From Pseudomonadota bacterium (GTDB taxonomy: Bacteria; Pseudomonadota; Gammaproteobacteria; Steroidobacterales; Steroidobacteraceae), in assembly GCA_021805865.1 (NCBI GenBank), contig JAJZDX010000010.1, forward strand, positions 62,001 to 126,000: a stretch of DNA of 64,000 nucleotides, in the 5' to 3' direction. The position numbers were made by a program, and so were the translations under genes. Every line of letters starts with the position of its first letter. The stretch's first letter is position 1. Below, piece after piece: positions 62,270 to 64,000 of the stretch. The notes below the pieces were generated by a model. It had not been told where the DNA came from. It saw only the letters and a program-made list of their open reading frames with translations, and ran no database searches.

Positions 62270-63679
62270 ATGTCGGGCGAGCGCATGTCCAGCGTCGATC
62301 GGGCATGGCTGTTGATGGACCGTCCCGCCAATCCGATGACGATTGTCGGTCTGATCGTGCTCGAGCGGCCGCTCGAGCTTGGGCCGCTGCGTGAACTCAT
62401 CGGGCGGCGCCTGCTCGCCTTTCCGCGCTTTCGCCAGACACCCGTGGCCGGCGTGCTCGAGGGCAGCTGGATCGAGACCCCTGCGTTCAGCCTCGATGAC
62501 CACGTGCGCCCGGCCGCGCTGCCCCCGCCCGGGAGTCAGCGGCAGCTCGAGCTGCTCGCCGGCGAGCTCGCCGGCACGCCGTTTCCACCGGGCCGGCCGC
62601 TCTGGTCATTTCACCTGGTCGGCCGGTATCGCGGCGGCAGCGCGGTCATCGTGCGGATCCATCACTGCTATGCCGACGGTGTTGCCCTGCTCAAGGTGTT
62701 ACTCGCGCTCGCCGATCCCGAAGGTGCGCGTGCCAATCCCCTGCAGGGCCCGCCCGCGACCCAGGCCGCTCCCACGGACACGGGACAGGGCCTGCGCCAA
62801 GTGGTGCTCGACGCGCTGCGCCAGGGCGCCGGTCTGCTCGAGGAGGGGCTGCATTACACCCTGCACCCGGGAGAGGCCGGCGGGCTCGCCGGCCAGGCGC
62901 TCGGGATCGGCTCGGAGTTGCTGCGACTCGCCACGCTCCCGGGCGATCCGTCCACCCGCCTCAAGCGCCCGCTCTGCGGCAGCCGCCGGCTCGCCTGGGC
63001 GCGGGCGCTGTTGCTCGAGGAGGTCCACACGATCGGCCGCTTTCTCGGCTGCACGGTCAATGACGTGTTGATCTCTACCCTGGCCGGCGCGCTCGGGCGG
63101 TACCTCGAGTGCGAAGGCGAGGCGGTCGCGGGACTGACGGTTCGGGCGGCCGTCCCCGTCAATCTCAAGCCGGCCGCCGTGGCGCAGCCGGCGGCCGATC
63201 AGCTCTCGCTCGGCAATCGCTTCGGCCTGGTATTCGTCGAGCTGCCGATCGGCGTACGCCATCCGCTCGAGCGACTGTACACGGTGCATACTGTCACCAA
63301 GGCCCTGAAGCGCTCGAGCCAGGCGCTTGCCACGTTCGATCTGCTGTGGCTGGTCGGAACGCTTCCTGCAACCGTGGAGGAATATGCGCTTTCCCTGCTG
63401 AGCGCCAAGGTGAGCCTCGTGGCCTCCAATCTTCCCGGCCCCACCGAGGCGCTCACGCTCGCCGGCCGGCGCATCCGCGAGGTGCTCTTCTGGGTGCCGC
63501 AGTCCGGCAGTGTGGGCGCGGGGGTGAGCATGCTCACGTACTGCGGGCGGGTTCAGTACGGGGTCATGGCCGATCGCGAGTTGATTCCGGATCCGGTCCG
63601 CCTGGTGGAGCTGCTCGCCGAGGAGTTCGAGCGGCTGGCGCTGCTGGTGGTGCTCGGCGGCGTCGCCCTCAGGGACTGA
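62270..63679 (+). CDS. Wax ester synthase/acyl-CoA:diacylglycerol acyltransferase (WS/DGAT)
   Basis: A 469-residue acyltransferase; start MSGERMSSVDRAW (MSSVDRAW at 62285 also possible). The catalytic motif HHxxxDG is HHCYADG at residues 131-137. Other family features are SSVDRAWLLMDRPANPM near the start, PGRPLWSFHLVGRY, TVNDVLISTLAGALGRYL, AAVPVNLKP, GNRFGLVFVELPIG and the late SNLPGPTEALTLAG. It joins acyl-CoA to a fatty alcohol (wax ester) or diacylglycerol (triacylglycerol). The divergent acyl-CoA reductase 112 bp away points to wax esters. Storage lipid in the cytoplasm or at the inner membrane is the expected product. Confidence 0.92.
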   Translation: MSGERMSSVDRAWLLMDRPANPMTIVGLIVLERPLELGPLRELIGRRLLAFPRFRQTPVAGVLEGSWIETPAFSLDDHVRPAALPPPGSQRQLELLAGELAGTPFPPGRPLWSFHLVGRYRGGSAVIVRIHHCYADGVALLKVLLALADPEGARANPLQGPPATQAAPTDTGQGLRQVVLDALRQGAGLLEEGLHYTLHPGEAGGLAGQALGIGSELLRLATLPGDPSTRLKRPLCGSRRLAWARALLLEEVHTIGRFLGCTVNDVLISTLAGALGRYLECEGEAVAGLTVRAAVPVNLKPAAVAQPAADQLSLGNRFGLVFVELPIGVRHPLERLYTVHTVTKALKRSSQALATFDLLWLVGTLPATVEEYALSLLSAKVSLVASNLPGPTEALTLAGRRIREVLFWVPQSGSVGAGVSMLTYCGRVQYGVMADRELIPDPVRLVELLAEEFERLALLVVLGGVALRD

Positions 63680-63682
63680 CGC

Positions 63683-64000
63683 TCAAGGCAGTCCCGCCCC
63701 GGCGCGCTCGACATCGAGCCGCTCCATCTCATCCGCAGGCTCGCACGCGGCGGCGTCCCGGTAAAGCGCCTGCGCCTGCGTCCGATAGCGGGCCGCATCG
63801 AGGAGCATCAGTCCGTGGGCGAACTCCATGTGCACGATGGGCGAGCCCGGGGCGAGGGCATGCGCCCGCCGGAAGTGCCCGAGCGCTTCGCGCTGAGAGG
63901 CGCCGTAGGCGAGGCTCGCGGCGAGCGAGCCGAGTTTGGCGACGATCTCGGCGTGGAACAGCCCGAAGGCGAGATGGGCCTCGGCGTGTCGAGGCTCGAG
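63683..64000 (-). CDS. TPR-containing protein (partial, runs off right edge)
   Basis: The last 105 codons of a minus-strand gene, absent from the track because its start is beyond the window. The visible part reads LEPRHAEAHLAFGLFHAEIV, then REALGHFRRAHALAPGSPIVHMEFAHGLMLL and AQALYRDAAACEPADEMERLDVERA before TGA at 63683. Alanine/leucine spacing and A-L-A-P-G-S-P turns fit TPR repeats. It ends 3 bp from the wax synthase stop (convergent). Its role cannot be judged from this fragment. Confidence 0.75.
   Translation of the reverse strand, partial: LEPRHAEAHLAFGLFHAEIVAKLGSLAASLAYGASQREALGHFRRAHALAPGSPIVHMEFAHGLMLLDAARYRTQAQALYRDAAACEPADEMERLDVERAGAGLP

Noticed and set aside
1-64000. CRISPR array, tRNA, rRNA, insertion sequence or prophage
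   Set aside because: Reading intergenic regions on both strands I saw no regularly spaced repeats, no cloverleaf-like sequences with CCA ends, and no transposase or integrase genes. Short RNAs could still be missed.

Overview
The window looks like a chromosomal segment of a GC-rich gammaproteobacterium. No 16S gene is present, so placement rests on gene content: a fused aspartate kinase/diaminopimelate decarboxylase (known from Xanthomonadaceae and relatives), an E. coli-like QueD and Kch, PBP1b followed by an LpoP-like TPR lipoprotein, a Marinobacter-type fatty acyl-CoA reductase, and a sulfide:quinone reductase very close to the Acidithiobacillus type. The Xanthomonadales/Nevskiales/Steroidobacterales area is my best guess. 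Coding density is high and most genes sit in short operons with 4-base stop/start overlaps. I saw no rRNA, tRNA, CRISPR array, integrase or transposase.

Layout. (1) 1-3407, minus: a MacAB-like exporter (adaptor, ATPase, and an FtsX permease cut by the window edge). (2) 3744-9109: a DUF2934 protein, a possible DUF1640-like remnant, the thioredoxin-TPR co-chaperone CnoX, and a 1184-residue multi-cofactor oxidoreductase. (3) 9112-17021: an OmpR/histidine kinase pair divergent from a complete RND pump operon (OM factor, adaptor, pump). A triple heptamer with 10-bp period occurs in both efflux promoters. (4) 17034-26767: a redox/sulfide locus. A BigR/YgaV-type ArsR repressor with both signature cysteines, an old-yellow-enzyme reductase and a metallo-hydrolase run leftward; a DUF2892 membrane protein, a second complete RND pump and an SQR with all three catalytic cysteines run rightward. 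(5) 26775-28293: Kch channel and an FmdB-like zinc-ribbon protein. (6) 28553-35919: a secreted beta-propeller protein and two M61 peptidases sharing an apparently identical 1,820-bp block. (7) 35971-43242: NDH-2-like dehydrogenase, DUF190 protein flanked by an inverted repeat, YajR-like MFS, chalcone isomerase-like protein, QueD, LytS-like kinase, spinster-type MFS. (8) 43257-50669: ferredoxin-NADP reductase, an SDR and a leucine/isovalerate degradation module (GntR regulator, isovaleryl-CoA dehydrogenase, both methylcrotonyl-CoA carboxylase subunits). (9) 50731-54583: housekeeping and regulatory genes. (10) 54713-60155: lysC-lysA, PBP1b (probably a CTG start) and the LpoP-like lipoprotein, coupled in one operon. 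(11) 60178-63679: fatty acyl-CoA reductase convergent with the lipoprotein and divergent from a wax ester synthase/DGAT, then a TPR protein cut by the right edge.

Functional themes: three efflux systems, one apparently tied to sulfide/persulfide oxidation and two possibly sharing an operator; a nearly complete route from acyl-CoA to wax ester; leucine catabolism feeding acyl-CoA; and lysine/DAP synthesis linked to a peptidoglycan synthase and its likely activator. The strongest leads for new biology are the SQR-plus-RND locus under a dithiol repressor, the shared periodic operator, and the homogenised M61 pair.
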